Below, piece after piece: positions 1 to 5,855 of a DNA stretch of 9,637 nucleotides. Origin of the DNA: Lachnospiraceae bacterium UBA3826 (GTDB taxonomy: Bacteria > Bacillota > Clostridia > Lachnospirales > Lachnospiraceae); the NCBI GenBank assembly GCA_002393095.1, contig DGII01000044.1:1-9637 (forward strand), in the 5' to 3' direction. A model generated the notes under the pieces. The model did not search any database and was not told the DNA's origin. It saw nothing but the letters and a program-made list of their open reading frames with translations. Position numbers and translations under genes: made by a program. The stretch's first letter is position 1. Every line of letters begins with the position of its first letter.

Positions 1-14
1 AACTATTTTTTAAT

Positions 15-50
15 AAAAAAAGACCCCTATACCATTTGATATAGAGATCT
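15..50 (-). terminator. Left-facing hairpin with T-run
   Basis: Read on the - strand, AGATCTCTATA (50-40) pairs with TATAGGGGTCT (31-21) over 11 pairs around an 8-base loop, and six further T follow directly. Two of the pairs are G-U on the - strand but become C-A mismatches on the + strand, so the structure is sound only for a leftward transcript. No - strand gene is visible to its right, so it may stop antisense transcription or end a short unrecognised RNA. The stem is AU-rich and only moderately strong. Confidence 0.4.
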
Positions 51-116
51 TATTCCGTCATCTTATCTTAATGACATTGGGTGAATACCTACTCCTGTTT
101 TTGTGAGTGATTTTTT

Positions 117-148
117 TTGTTTAATTGTATGAACAATCGTGATATAAT
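117..148 (+). promoter_or_regulatory. Extended -10 promoter of the chemoreceptor gene
   Basis: TGATATAAT at 140-148 is a perfect TGnTATAAT extended -10 element for the main vegetative sigma factor. The -35 is poor: TTTAAT sits at the right distance (120-125), and TTGTTT (117-122) is too far away, which is usual for extended -10 promoters. The predicted start near 155 gives a leader of about 60 bases. The same 11-base block TGATATAATGA occurs ahead of cheV. Confidence 0.6.
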
Positions 149-167
149 GATAAAACATAACACTATT

Positions 168-185
168 TCCCGGAGTATTACGGGA
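168..185 (+). other. Leader hairpin before the chemoreceptor
   Basis: TCCCG (168-172) and CGGGA (181-185) form a 5-bp stem with an 8-base loop in the untranslated leader, 20 bases before the ribosome site. There is no T-run after it, so it is not a terminator. A similar small hairpin sits in the same place ahead of cheV. Its function is unknown, and it might only stabilise the transcript. Confidence 0.35.
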
Positions 186-215
186 TTTGTTCTTATGAGA
201 GACTGGAGGTAGGCA

Positions 216-2237
216 ATGGAAAGAAAAAAGACAAATCGTGTTGAAAAAAAGGGTAAGATAAGCATGCAATTGCTTGTAGTCCTTATTCCTATGATTGCGA
301 TTTTCATAGTTGTTGTTGCTGCAATAATCTTTACAGAATCAAAGTCGATAATCACGGAGCAGGCTAAGAACGGCCTTGAAAAGGAATCAAAGGCTAATGC
401 CAATGATATTTCGGGAACGTTGAATAATATCAAGGGATATTATAATGGACTTGGAGATAATCTGGAGGTATCCGCCCAGAGTGAAGCTGATATTAAAGAG
501 GCTTTACAACCCGGAATGAAAGAATATCCGGATATGGTAAATGATGTATATGTTGCATTATCGGATAAGTCGTTCATTGATGGTGGGGATTGGGTTCCTG
601 CAGATGATTATGATCCGACGACCAGAGGATGGTATAAGACCGGAAGTACATCTTCAACTGTTATATTTGGACCACCGGATATAGATATGGACACAAAAGA
701 AATGGTTGTAAACGGTGTAAGGGCTGTAAGTCTTCCAAACGGAAGTCAAGGTGTCCTCTCTACGGATATATTCCTTAAAAAGCTCTCAGATGCTGTTAAG
801 GAGTATTCTCCTTTGGGAACAGGCAGTAGTATGTTATTTGCCGGTGCATCGATAATCGGAGCGCCTACAGAGGATTATCTTGGGGTTGATGCAACCACGC
901 TTACCAATGACGGATTTGTTCAGGAAATATATAAGAATGTCAGTTCCGGAAAAAGCGGAGAAGTATATCTGATCAAAGGAAATGAGGGTGATGACTATTT
1001 CGTTTCGATGGAGAACGTAGAAGGAACCGATTGGACCCTTGTATCATATGTGCGCAAAACTGATGTATTGAAGGGATTATATAATCTTCAGATAGTGACG
1101 GTCATTCTGGTATTACTCATGCTGCTCATCAGTACAGCCATAATACTGTATCTTGTTAGAAGGATGATCACCAAGCCGATCAAGAGCCTTACCGATACGA
1201 TATCAAAGATCTCAGACGGAGATTTCAGTGTCAGCATCCAAAAGGGCGGAAATAATGAGATTGGCACTATGAATAACAGTATGGCTGATTACGTTGTACG
1301 CATGAGGCAGACTCTCGGTGAGATGAAGGCAGTGACCAACGGACTTTCAGTCGAAGCCGACAGCAGTATGAATGCTGCCGAATCAATGAGCGATCAGGCT
1401 CAAAAGCAGAGTCAGTCAATGGTACAGATCCATGAGGCAATGGAAGGAGTGGCTAATTCCGTTACAGAGCTTGCCACTAATGCTACCGAACTTGCGCAGG
1501 CTGTAAGTGAGATGACAGAACGCGGCGATGCTACAAGACAGATAATGAATGAGCTTCTGGAGAAGGCTAAAAAAGGCCAGCAGGATATGGATAATGTCCA
1601 GAAGAATATGAGTACGATCTCGCTGTCCATGACAGAGATGAACGAGGTAGTTGAATCTGTTGATGAAGCGGCCAATAAGATCAATACGATAGTTGAAATG
1701 ATCAACTCTATCTCATCTCAGACCAATCTCTTATCTCTCAATGCTTCGATCGAGGCAGCAAGAGCAGGAGAAGCAGGCAGAGGATTTGCGGTTGTGGCAA
1801 CCGAGATCGGTAATCTGGCAAACGACAGTGCCAATGCAACTACTGAGATAAGTAATATCATCAGAGATATCACTGAGCAGATCAAGACATTGTATGAACA
1901 TTCACAGACAAGTATGCATGATATTGCAAACAGCAGCGAGGCGGTAAGTGAGACCGGCGGAACATTTGCAGATATATTCTCTGCCCTTGATGAAGCTGGA
2001 CAAACTGTCAATGATATGGTCGGCAAGATGGATAAGGTCGGTGATATAGCAACAGCTGTTGCTGCCATTGCAGAGGAGCAGTCAGCAAGTACAGAGGAAG
2101 TAACCGCAACGGTTGAAGTCGCAGCTACGAGTGCAAAGAGTGTTGCTGATGAAAGTCAGAGTGTTGATAAGAGTGCTGCCACAGTGGCACAGTCTTCAAC
2201 ACGTATCGGAGAATTTGTTGATTCATTTGTTATATAG
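216..2237 (+). CDS. Methyl-accepting chemotaxis protein with dCache sensor
   Basis: A transmembrane chemoreceptor of 673 residues that would signal to CheA/CheW. A short basic N-terminus is followed by a first membrane helix (about 17-39), an extracellular double-Cache domain (about 40-285), a second helix (about 290-314) and a HAMP domain (about 312-366, with ITKPIKSLTDTI). The long helical signalling domain has the highly conserved hairpin tip at about 502-535, including QTNLLSLNASIEAARAGEAG. The Cache domain has Y132, R137, W139, Y140 and D184, with the spacing I recall for the amino-acid-binding dCache_1 motif, so an amino acid ligand is likely (inference). No C-terminal CheR-tethering pentapeptide is seen. 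The start follows GGAGG (205-209) by six bases. The gene appears monocistronic, with its own promoter and a strong terminator. Confidence 0.97.
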   Translation: MERKKTNRVEKKGKISMQLLVVLIPMIAIFIVVVAAIIFTESKSIITEQAKNGLEKESKANANDISGTLNNIKGYYNGLGDNLEVSAQSEADIKEALQPGMKEYPDMVNDVYVALSDKSFIDGGDWVPADDYDPTTRGWYKTGSTSSTVIFGPPDIDMDTKEMVVNGVRAVSLPNGSQGVLSTDIFLKKLSDAVKEYSPLGTGSSMLFAGASIIGAPTEDYLGVDATTLTNDGFVQEIYKNVSSGKSGEVYLIKGNEGDDYFVSMENVEGTDWTLVSYVRKTDVLKGLYNLQIVTVILVLLMLLISTAIILYLVRRMITKPIKSLTDTISKISDGDFSVSIQKGGNNEIGTMNNSMADYVVRMRQTLGEMKAVTNGLSVEADSSMNAAESMSDQAQKQSQSMVQIHEAMEGVANSVTELATNATELAQAVSEMTERGDATRQIMNELLEKAKKGQQDMDNVQKNMSTISLSMTEMNEVVESVDEAANKINTIVEMINSISSQTNLLSLNASIEAARAGEAGRGFAVVATEIGNLANDSANATTEISNIIRDITEQIKTLYEHSQTSMHDIANSSEAVSETGGTFADIFSALDEAGQTVNDMVGKMDKVGDIATAVAAIAEEQSASTEEVTATVEVAATSAKSVADESQSVDKSAATVAQSSTRIGEFVDSFVI

Positions 2238-2249
2238 AGATTCTTATAG

Positions 2250-2271
2250 GGGCTGCTCGTTTGAGCAGCCC
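2250..2271 (+). other. GC-rich hairpin after the chemoreceptor
   Basis: GGGCTGCTC (2250-2258) and GAGCAGCCC (2263-2271) form a perfect 9-bp stem with a GTTT loop, 12 bases after the stop codon. No T-run follows, so it probably protects the 3' end of the transcript or helps polymerase pausing before the true terminator 14 bases on. Confidence 0.6.
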
Positions 2272-2284
2272 TCAGATTGCAGAC

Positions 2285-2323
2285 AAAGCGGGAGCGGAAT
2301 TTCGGATTTCGCTCCCGCTTTTT
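2285..2323 (+). terminator. Intrinsic terminator of the chemoreceptor gene
   Basis: AAAGCGGGAGCGGAAT (2285-2300) pairs with ATTTCGCTCCCGCTTT (2306-2321) over 16 bp, including one G-U pair, around a TTCGG loop, and runs into TTTTT (2319-2323). This is a textbook Rho-independent terminator, and it isolates the chemoreceptor from the next gene. Confidence 0.93.
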
Positions 2324-2419
2324 GCTTTAAAGGTTTGTATTAAATGCAATCATCGGACAAAGGCTGCAGATATGTTGTATGAATAGGTGTAATTAACGGT
2401 TTCCCGTCATATGAAGATA

Positions 2420-2428
2420 TGGTAAAAT
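2420..2428 (+). promoter_or_regulatory. Possible extended -10 ahead of the YtxH-like gene
   Basis: TGGTAAAAT (2420-2428) fits the extended -10 form TGnTAnAAT with one departure. No good -35 is seen 17 bases upstream. It would start transcription near 2435, about 70 bases before the YtxH-like gene. A promoter is needed here because a strong terminator lies upstream. Confidence 0.4.
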
Positions 2429-2503
2429 ATCTTACAAAGAAGTGAGGGCGTATGATCTGTACAGTGAAAAATACGACAGAGTCAGGCCATTGGGAGGTAC
2501 AAA

Positions 2504-2716
2504 ATGAAGAAACTTATGTATGAACTGTACAAAAGAAGGGAGAAGATACTTATATTGCTTGTAGGTTTCTTCTTCGGGACCGTAGTGGGCATCTTCTTGG
2601 CACCGGCCAAGAACGGTATCACCATAGGAAGCTACAACGGCAATAATTCGGCCAAGAAGGATGCCGAGGAAGAATTCCATGAAGATCTCGCATTGGAGAT
2701 GGGAGAATTAAGGTAA
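2504..2716 (+). CDS. Small single-helix YtxH-like membrane protein
   Basis: A 70-residue protein: a basic N-terminus (about 1-14), one hydrophobic helix (about 15-33), and then a polar, acidic tail. The helix carries a glycine ladder, G21, G25 and G29, followed by APAKNG at 33-38. This resembles the G-x3-G-x3-G...AP...G signature of the YtxH family of small Firmicutes membrane proteins, whose biochemical role is poorly known. The tail is shorter than in typical YtxH proteins. The start follows GGGAGG (2491-2496) by seven bases. The gene stands alone, with a promoter candidate upstream and a clear terminator downstream. The family call is tentative, but a real coding gene is likely. Confidence 0.75.
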   Translation: MKKLMYELYKRREKILILLVGFFFGTVVGIFLAPAKNGITIGSYNGNNSAKKDAEEEFHEDLALEMGELR

Positions 2717-2767
2717 AGGTTCAGAGAGATCTCTATGCGATGTTCGCACAGTTCGGTACGGATAATA

Positions 2768-2808
2768 CAGGCAGTTGGCGTGAGAATACGTCAGCTGCCT
2801 GATTTTTT
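2768..2808 (+). terminator. Intrinsic terminator of the YtxH-like gene
   Basis: CAGGCAGTTGGCG (2768-2780) pairs with CGTCAGCTGCCTG (2789-2801) over 13 bp with two G-U pairs and an 8-base loop, followed by TTTTTT (2803-2808). The G-U pairs occur in the + strand RNA, and the T-run is on the same strand. The promoter of the next gene begins two bases after the T-run. Confidence 0.9.
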
Positions 2809-2809
2809 G

Positions 2810-2818
2810 TGCTATAAT
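2810..2818 (+). promoter_or_regulatory. Extended -10 promoter of the cysteine-rich/toxin-like pair
   Basis: TGCTATAAT (2810-2818) is a perfect TGnTATAAT element. The -35 position falls inside the right arm of the preceding terminator stem and is not recognisable. The predicted start near 2825 leaves a leader of only about 15 bases, just enough for the ribosome site TTGGAG (2827-2832). Confidence 0.6.
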
Positions 2819-2839
2819 GGACAAGATTGGAGATGACTT

Positions 2840-3688
2840 ATGCTAAGCATTGATCAGTACAGAGAAATATACAGAATACTGGATTCGGCGACACCGGTTG
2901 CATATGACTGCGGAACTCTCTGCGGTTCTGTCTGTTGCAGTGATTCATCCTTTGGCGCAGACGAGTCGTATATATATCTTCTTCCGGGCGAGAAGGAGTA
3001 CCTCGACTCCATCGGCTGCAGTATACCGATAATAAGCGAGAAGAGGTCGGAGCATTACCTGCCGGGCTCATGGGGAGATATCGTCTATATAGCTCATTGC
3101 CCGGGGGAAAACGCCTGTGGCAGGGATGTGCGTCCGATCCAGTGCAGGACCTTTCCGCTGGAGCCTTATATAAACGCTGACGGATCCCTTGAGATGATTC
3201 CCGAGCGTACGGATCTTCCGTATAAATGCCCGTTCATAGAAGGAGAGGCCGAATTATCTGAAGACTTCCGCAGGGCAACTTATGAGGCGTGGTCGATGCT
3301 GATAGAAGATGAGGCTATAAGGGATATGGTCATGATGGATTCGGACGAGAGGGCTATAGATGTGGAAAAACCGGATGCGACTGACAATACTGCCGCTCAG
3401 AGATTACGCTGCCCCTGCTGCGGACACTATACACTTACGGAGGCAGGCGCATATGAGATATGCCCCGTCTGCTTCTGGGAGGATGACCCGGTGCAGGAAG
3501 AAGACCCTGACTATGAAGGCGGAGCTAATGAACTGTCCCTTAATGAGTGCAGGGAGAACTACAGGCTGTACGGAGCCTGTGAGCAGAGGTTTGCAGGCAG
3601 AGTCAGGAAACCGCTGCCGGAGGAATGCGCGGATGCGGAGGAGACCGGCAACACAGATGCAGATGCCGCAACGGAGGAGATGCCATGA
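2840..3688 (+). CDS. YkgJ-like cysteine cluster protein fused to a CPCC domain
   Basis: A soluble protein of 282 residues with two cysteine-rich halves. The N-terminal half has C24, C28, C32, C33, C60, C87, C93, C102 and C130, with RPIQCRTFPLEPY at 98-110. This resembles the YkgJ/CxxCxxCC family, thought to bind zinc or an iron-sulphur cluster, although the first spacing here is CxxxCxxxCC. The C-terminal half (about 190-262) is a CPCC domain: CPCCG at 191-195, ICPVCFWEDD at 207-216 and a GGAN...SLNECRENYRLYGAC segment. Neither family has a settled function, and I did not recognise this fusion as common. The acidic tail is probably disordered. The start follows TTGGAG by seven bases. The stop overlaps the next start (ATGA), so the two are translationally coupled. 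Confidence 0.85.
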   Translation: MLSIDQYREIYRILDSATPVAYDCGTLCGSVCCSDSSFGADESYIYLLPGEKEYLDSIGCSIPIISEKRSEHYLPGSWGDIVYIAHCPGENACGRDVRPIQCRTFPLEPYINADGSLEMIPERTDLPYKCPFIEGEAELSEDFRRATYEAWSMLIEDEAIRDMVMMDSDERAIDVEKPDATDNTAAQRLRCPCCGHYTLTEAGAYEICPVCFWEDDPVQEEDPDYEGGANELSLNECRENYRLYGACEQRFAGRVRKPLPEECADAEETGNTDADAATEEMP

Positions 3689-4263
3689 GTAACAGGAAGA
3701 GGGATGTAATAATTATCGCATCTATTGCGATCTGTCTGATATATGCGTTCTTCACGATCAGAGATCATTACAGAGCCGATGAGCCGGCACCCGTAAGTCA
3801 CGTATCGGTAGTGCCGCCGCTTGCTGATACCCCGGATAGCGAAGAAGCAACATCAAAAGAGACTGAGACAGAGTCTGAGGAAAGCATCGAAGAAGCTGCA
3901 TCTAAAGACGACGAAGCAGCAACTGAGGTCGAAGAAGCTGCACCTGCGACCGAAGAAGCCGTGCCTGAGGCTGAAGGATCAGCACCCGCGACTGTCACAT
4001 ACAGATTCAGAAATAAGAAGCTGCTAAGCGATCATTACAATAAACACGGGATCGACATGGGCTTTGCATCCGCTGCGGAATATGAGGCAGCCGCAGCCGC
4101 AGTAGTGACAAATCCTAATGCTCTTCATAAGACGGAGAAAGAGGACGGAGATGACGTATATTACGTGGAAGCGACCAACGAATTCGTCGTTGTCTCTACG
4201 GATGGATATATCAGGACGTATTTCTGCCCGGACTCGGGGATCAAATATTACAACAAACAGTAG
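3685..4263 (+). CDS. Membrane-anchored protein with BECR-toxin-like C-terminal domain
   Basis: A 192-residue protein: basic N-terminus, one membrane helix (about 8-24), a Glu/Ala-rich acidic linker (about 50-103), and an outside-facing globular domain (about 104-192). That domain has DHYNKHGIDMGF at 116-127 and EFVVVSTDGYIRTYF at 166-180, like C-terminal domains that I associate with BECR-fold (barnase/EndoU/ColicinE5/RelE) RNase toxins (from memory, not verified). H117, H121 and T178 are possible active residues. Similar anchored proteins occur in Lachnospiraceae, so it may be a domesticated non-toxin domain. I chose the start at 3685, not an in-frame ATG at 3625, because GGAGGAG (3673-3679) sits six bases before it, the earlier start adds an unlikely Arg/Cys-rich stretch, and the ATGA overlap gives coupling. 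No immunity gene follows. Confidence 0.8.
   Translation: MSNRKRDVIIIASIAICLIYAFFTIRDHYRADEPAPVSHVSVVPPLADTPDSEEATSKETETESEESIEEAASKDDEAATEVEEAAPATEEAVPEAEGSAPATVTYRFRNKKLLSDHYNKHGIDMGFASAAEYEAAAAAVVTNPNALHKTEKEDGDDVYYVEATNEFVVVSTDGYIRTYFCPDSGIKYYNKQ
3840..3959 (+). repeat. In-frame repeats in the acidic linker
   Basis: CGAAGAAGC occurs four times in frame, at 3840, 3888, 3930 and 3951. Two of the copies extend to an identical 14-mer, TCGAAGAAGCTGCA, at 3887-3900 and 3929-3942. They encode the repeated Glu-Glu-Ala core of the linker. All spacings are multiples of three (48, 42, 21), so copy changes would alter linker length without shifting the frame. Confidence 0.7.
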
Positions 4264-4302
4264 ATCGGCTCCGGAGTAAGCTCTGATTCCGACTATAAAT
4301 AA

Positions 4303-4328
4303 TGCAGATCCGCTCTAAAGGATCTGCA
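4303..4328. repeat. Perfect 9-bp inverted repeat
   Basis: TGCAGATCC (4303-4311) and GGATCTGCA (4320-4328) are perfect arms around an 8-base centre. The repeat lies 39 bases after the stop of the toxin-like gene, so it could end that transcript, but no T-run follows. The centre contains TAAA (4316-4319), the -35 of the putative sigma28 promoter, so it could equally be an operator. Confidence 0.6.
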
Positions 4329-4343
4329 CCAAACAGCCGATAT
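4316..4343 (+). promoter_or_regulatory. Putative sigma28/SigD-type (flagellar) promoter
   Basis: TAAA (4316-4319), a 16-base spacer, then GCCGATAT (4336-4343). The family consensus is TAAA, about 15 bases, GCCGATAA/T, so both boxes match perfectly and the spacer is one base long. It would start near 4350 and give a leader of about 125 bases before the unknown gene at 4476. I saw no other such site in the window's intergenic regions. Confidence 0.55.
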
Positions 4344-4398
4344 AGATATAAGATAAGTGATACTGTCGCAATAAAGGTCGAAAAGGATTTTGATCATG

Positions 4399-4450
4399 CA
4401 GACAACGGGAGATCATAGAACGGACGGGTCGTAACCGTGATCCCAGTCTG
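4399..4450 (+). other. Long hairpin in the leader of the unknown gene
   Basis: CAGAC (4399-4403) pairs with GTCTG (4446-4450). GG (4408-4409) pairs with CC (4443-4444), then GATCA (4411-4415) with TGATC (4438-4442), and CGG (4421-4423) with CCG (4435-4437). The interrupted stem ends ten bases before the ribosome site AGGGAGG (4461-4467). It does not fit any riboswitch class that I can recognise by eye, including GEMM c-di-GMP. It may modulate translation or RNA stability. Confidence 0.45.
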
Positions 4451-4475
4451 TGCCGAACACAGGGAGGTGGAGTAG

Positions 4476-5687
4476 ATGACAGGTATCGGAGGTATAACGG
4501 CATACCCGCAATTTGACCGTTCGCAGGTCATGGGAGCGCAATTCGGGCGTTCGATATTTTCTCAGAATATGAACAGTAATACAGGCAACACTGTAACGGG
4601 GGTTAACAGGGTTGCATCGGTAACGGGCAGGGATATTGGTTCTGCGCCCGGTATTTCGCGTGGAGGCTCGACAAGACTGACTTCGCCCATATACGGGAAG
4701 AATACGACGGATACTGATCCAGGCAAGTCATGGCAGTTAAGGAGACTTGCAAGGAAGCTTACCCAGACTAAGGAAGAGGAAAAGCAGAAGACATTCACGG
4801 CACGGTCTGACGATAAGGAGAAGGATTTCTTAGCAAAGTTCGGTCTGGATGAAAAGACTAAGGAAGACGAACCTCAGCTCGAGGCTAAGTATAACTATAA
4901 TTACAAGGAAGTAGCCAATAAGATCAAGCAGGCCAAGACATCGGTGAGTGCTGAGCAGGCAGTCATAAGTGCCAAGAGAAAGGTGCTTGAAGTCAAGCGC
5001 AAGATATCCTCCGGTGCAGGCAATGCCGAAGAACTGCAGCTTGCACTTACGCATGCCACGAGAATGGAGATGGCAGCCAGGAAGAAGAAACATCATCTTG
5101 AACTCGAGGAGATGGTCACTAATACACAGAAAAGGGATGAACTGTCAGACGATCAGCAGGATCTTGTCACGGATGTTAAGAATGCTGTCATGGATCAGGG
5201 AGAAGAGAAGCTTAACAGAGCCGCGGACGGCATATTTGAACAGAGACAGGATATGATAGAGGAAGCTGTTGCCGAGATGAAGGAAAACGGAGAGGATATC
5301 TCGGATGAGGCAATGGCTGAGCTTAATGAGATGATATCCGAGTACGGTGAAGACGAACTTGAGAAACTGACGGAAGCCATGGAACAGTTAGAACTCATGG
5401 AGATCGTGGATCCCCACATGAGCGAAGAAGATCTTGAGGAGCTTAAGCGTAAGCACAGACTTGCCGAGCAGAAGGAGATAATGAAGGCCGACATGGATTA
5501 TCTTAAGGGCGTCATCAAACTCCAGATGCAGAACAGTCCGGCGAATAAGGGCTCAGACCCGGTACAGGATCCGGGTGCAGTCGGGGCCAATTTTGCCCAG
5601 GCTCCGGTACCGGCGGTGACGGATGTATTCGCTGCCATGACAGGTGCGCCGGTTGACGGCGGGCTTATGGTGGATATGCAGGTGTGA
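4476..5687 (+). CDS. Unrecognised charged coiled-coil protein
   Basis: I do not recognise this 403-residue family. No signal peptide or membrane helix is seen, so it is probably cytoplasmic. Residues 1-85 are rich in Gly, Ser, Thr and Asn and are probably disordered. About 86-130 is basic, then mixed charge. About 140-215 is a Lys/Glu/Ala-rich helix (KQAKTSVSAEQAVISAKRKV at 151-170), and about 220-350 is very acidic and helical (repeated EEAVAEM, DEAMAELNEM and EEDLEELKRK patterns). The tail (about 353-403) is rich in Pro, Ala and Gly. No cysteine occurs. The start is supported by AGGGAGG (4461-4467). It stands alone behind a sigma28-like promoter and a structured leader, which suggests a motility-linked structural or scaffold role (inference). 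Codon use matches the neighbours. Confidence 0.85.
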   Translation: MTGIGGITAYPQFDRSQVMGAQFGRSIFSQNMNSNTGNTVTGVNRVASVTGRDIGSAPGISRGGSTRLTSPIYGKNTTDTDPGKSWQLRRLARKLTQTKEEEKQKTFTARSDDKEKDFLAKFGLDEKTKEDEPQLEAKYNYNYKEVANKIKQAKTSVSAEQAVISAKRKVLEVKRKISSGAGNAEELQLALTHATRMEMAARKKKHHLELEEMVTNTQKRDELSDDQQDLVTDVKNAVMDQGEEKLNRAADGIFEQRQDMIEEAVAEMKENGEDISDEAMAELNEMISEYGEDELEKLTEAMEQLELMEIVDPHMSEEDLEELKRKHRLAEQKEIMKADMDYLKGVIKLQMQNSPANKGSDPVQDPGAVGANFAQAPVPAVTDVFAAMTGAPVDGGLMVDMQV

Positions 5688-5699
5688 CATTGTGAGACT

Positions 5700-5763
5700 T
5701 CATGACGAAAGAACCGTCCCCGTGTCACGAAATCATGACGAAAGAACCGTGCCCGTGTCACGA
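5700..5763. repeat. Two tandem 31-base repeats
   Basis: Copies at 5700-5730 and 5733-5763 (period 33) differ at one base only (C at 5718, G at 5751). The core is GAAAGAACCGTCCCCGTGTC. The complementary core GGGGACGGTTCTTTC recalls interspersed repeats seen in many Firmicutes genomes, sometimes beside REP-associated IS200-like (Y1) transposases; this link is from memory. No transposase is present here. The repeats begin 12 bases after a stop codon and end before the promoter candidate of the flavodiiron gene. Confidence 0.85.
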
Positions 5764-5788
5764 CCGTGGCAGGGAGAGAATAGTCAGG

Positions 5789-5817
5789 TTGCCATTTATA
5801 TGATTTTGTCGTACACT
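5789..5817 (+). promoter_or_regulatory. Possible promoter of the flavodiiron gene
   Basis: TTGCCA (5789-5794) and TACACT (5812-5817) are separated by exactly 17 bases. The -35 matches five of six consensus bases and the -10 four of six. The start would fall near 5824, about 30 bases before the coding start. Moderate by sequence alone. Confidence 0.45.
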
Positions 5818-5855
5818 TTACTATAGCTTGCTAAAGGCATACAGGAGGACTTGCA

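Noticed and set aside
1718..2068. Long minus-strand frames inside the chemoreceptor and other genes
   Set aside because: They are antisense shadows of strongly conserved + strand proteins and show no family features.
2442..2507. 21-codon GTG ORF overlapping the YtxH-like start (ATGA)
   Set aside because: Weak ribosome site and too short to judge; another short ORF from ATG 2452 overlaps it equally well. Could be a leader peptide, but nothing supports it.
3625..3684. Longer N-terminus for the membrane-anchored protein
   Set aside because: It adds an Arg/Cys-rich stretch overlapping the cysteine-rich gene, while GGAGGAG and an ATGA overlap mark 3685.
4264..4475. GEMM-type c-di-GMP riboswitch in the leader of the unknown gene
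   Set aside because: The conserved core and tetraloop-receptor sequences are absent by eye.
5498..5761. Minus-strand reading frame across the tandem repeats
   Set aside because: Its Arg/Phe-rich repeats come from the DNA repeat and the rest is antisense to the coiled-coil gene; no ribosome site.
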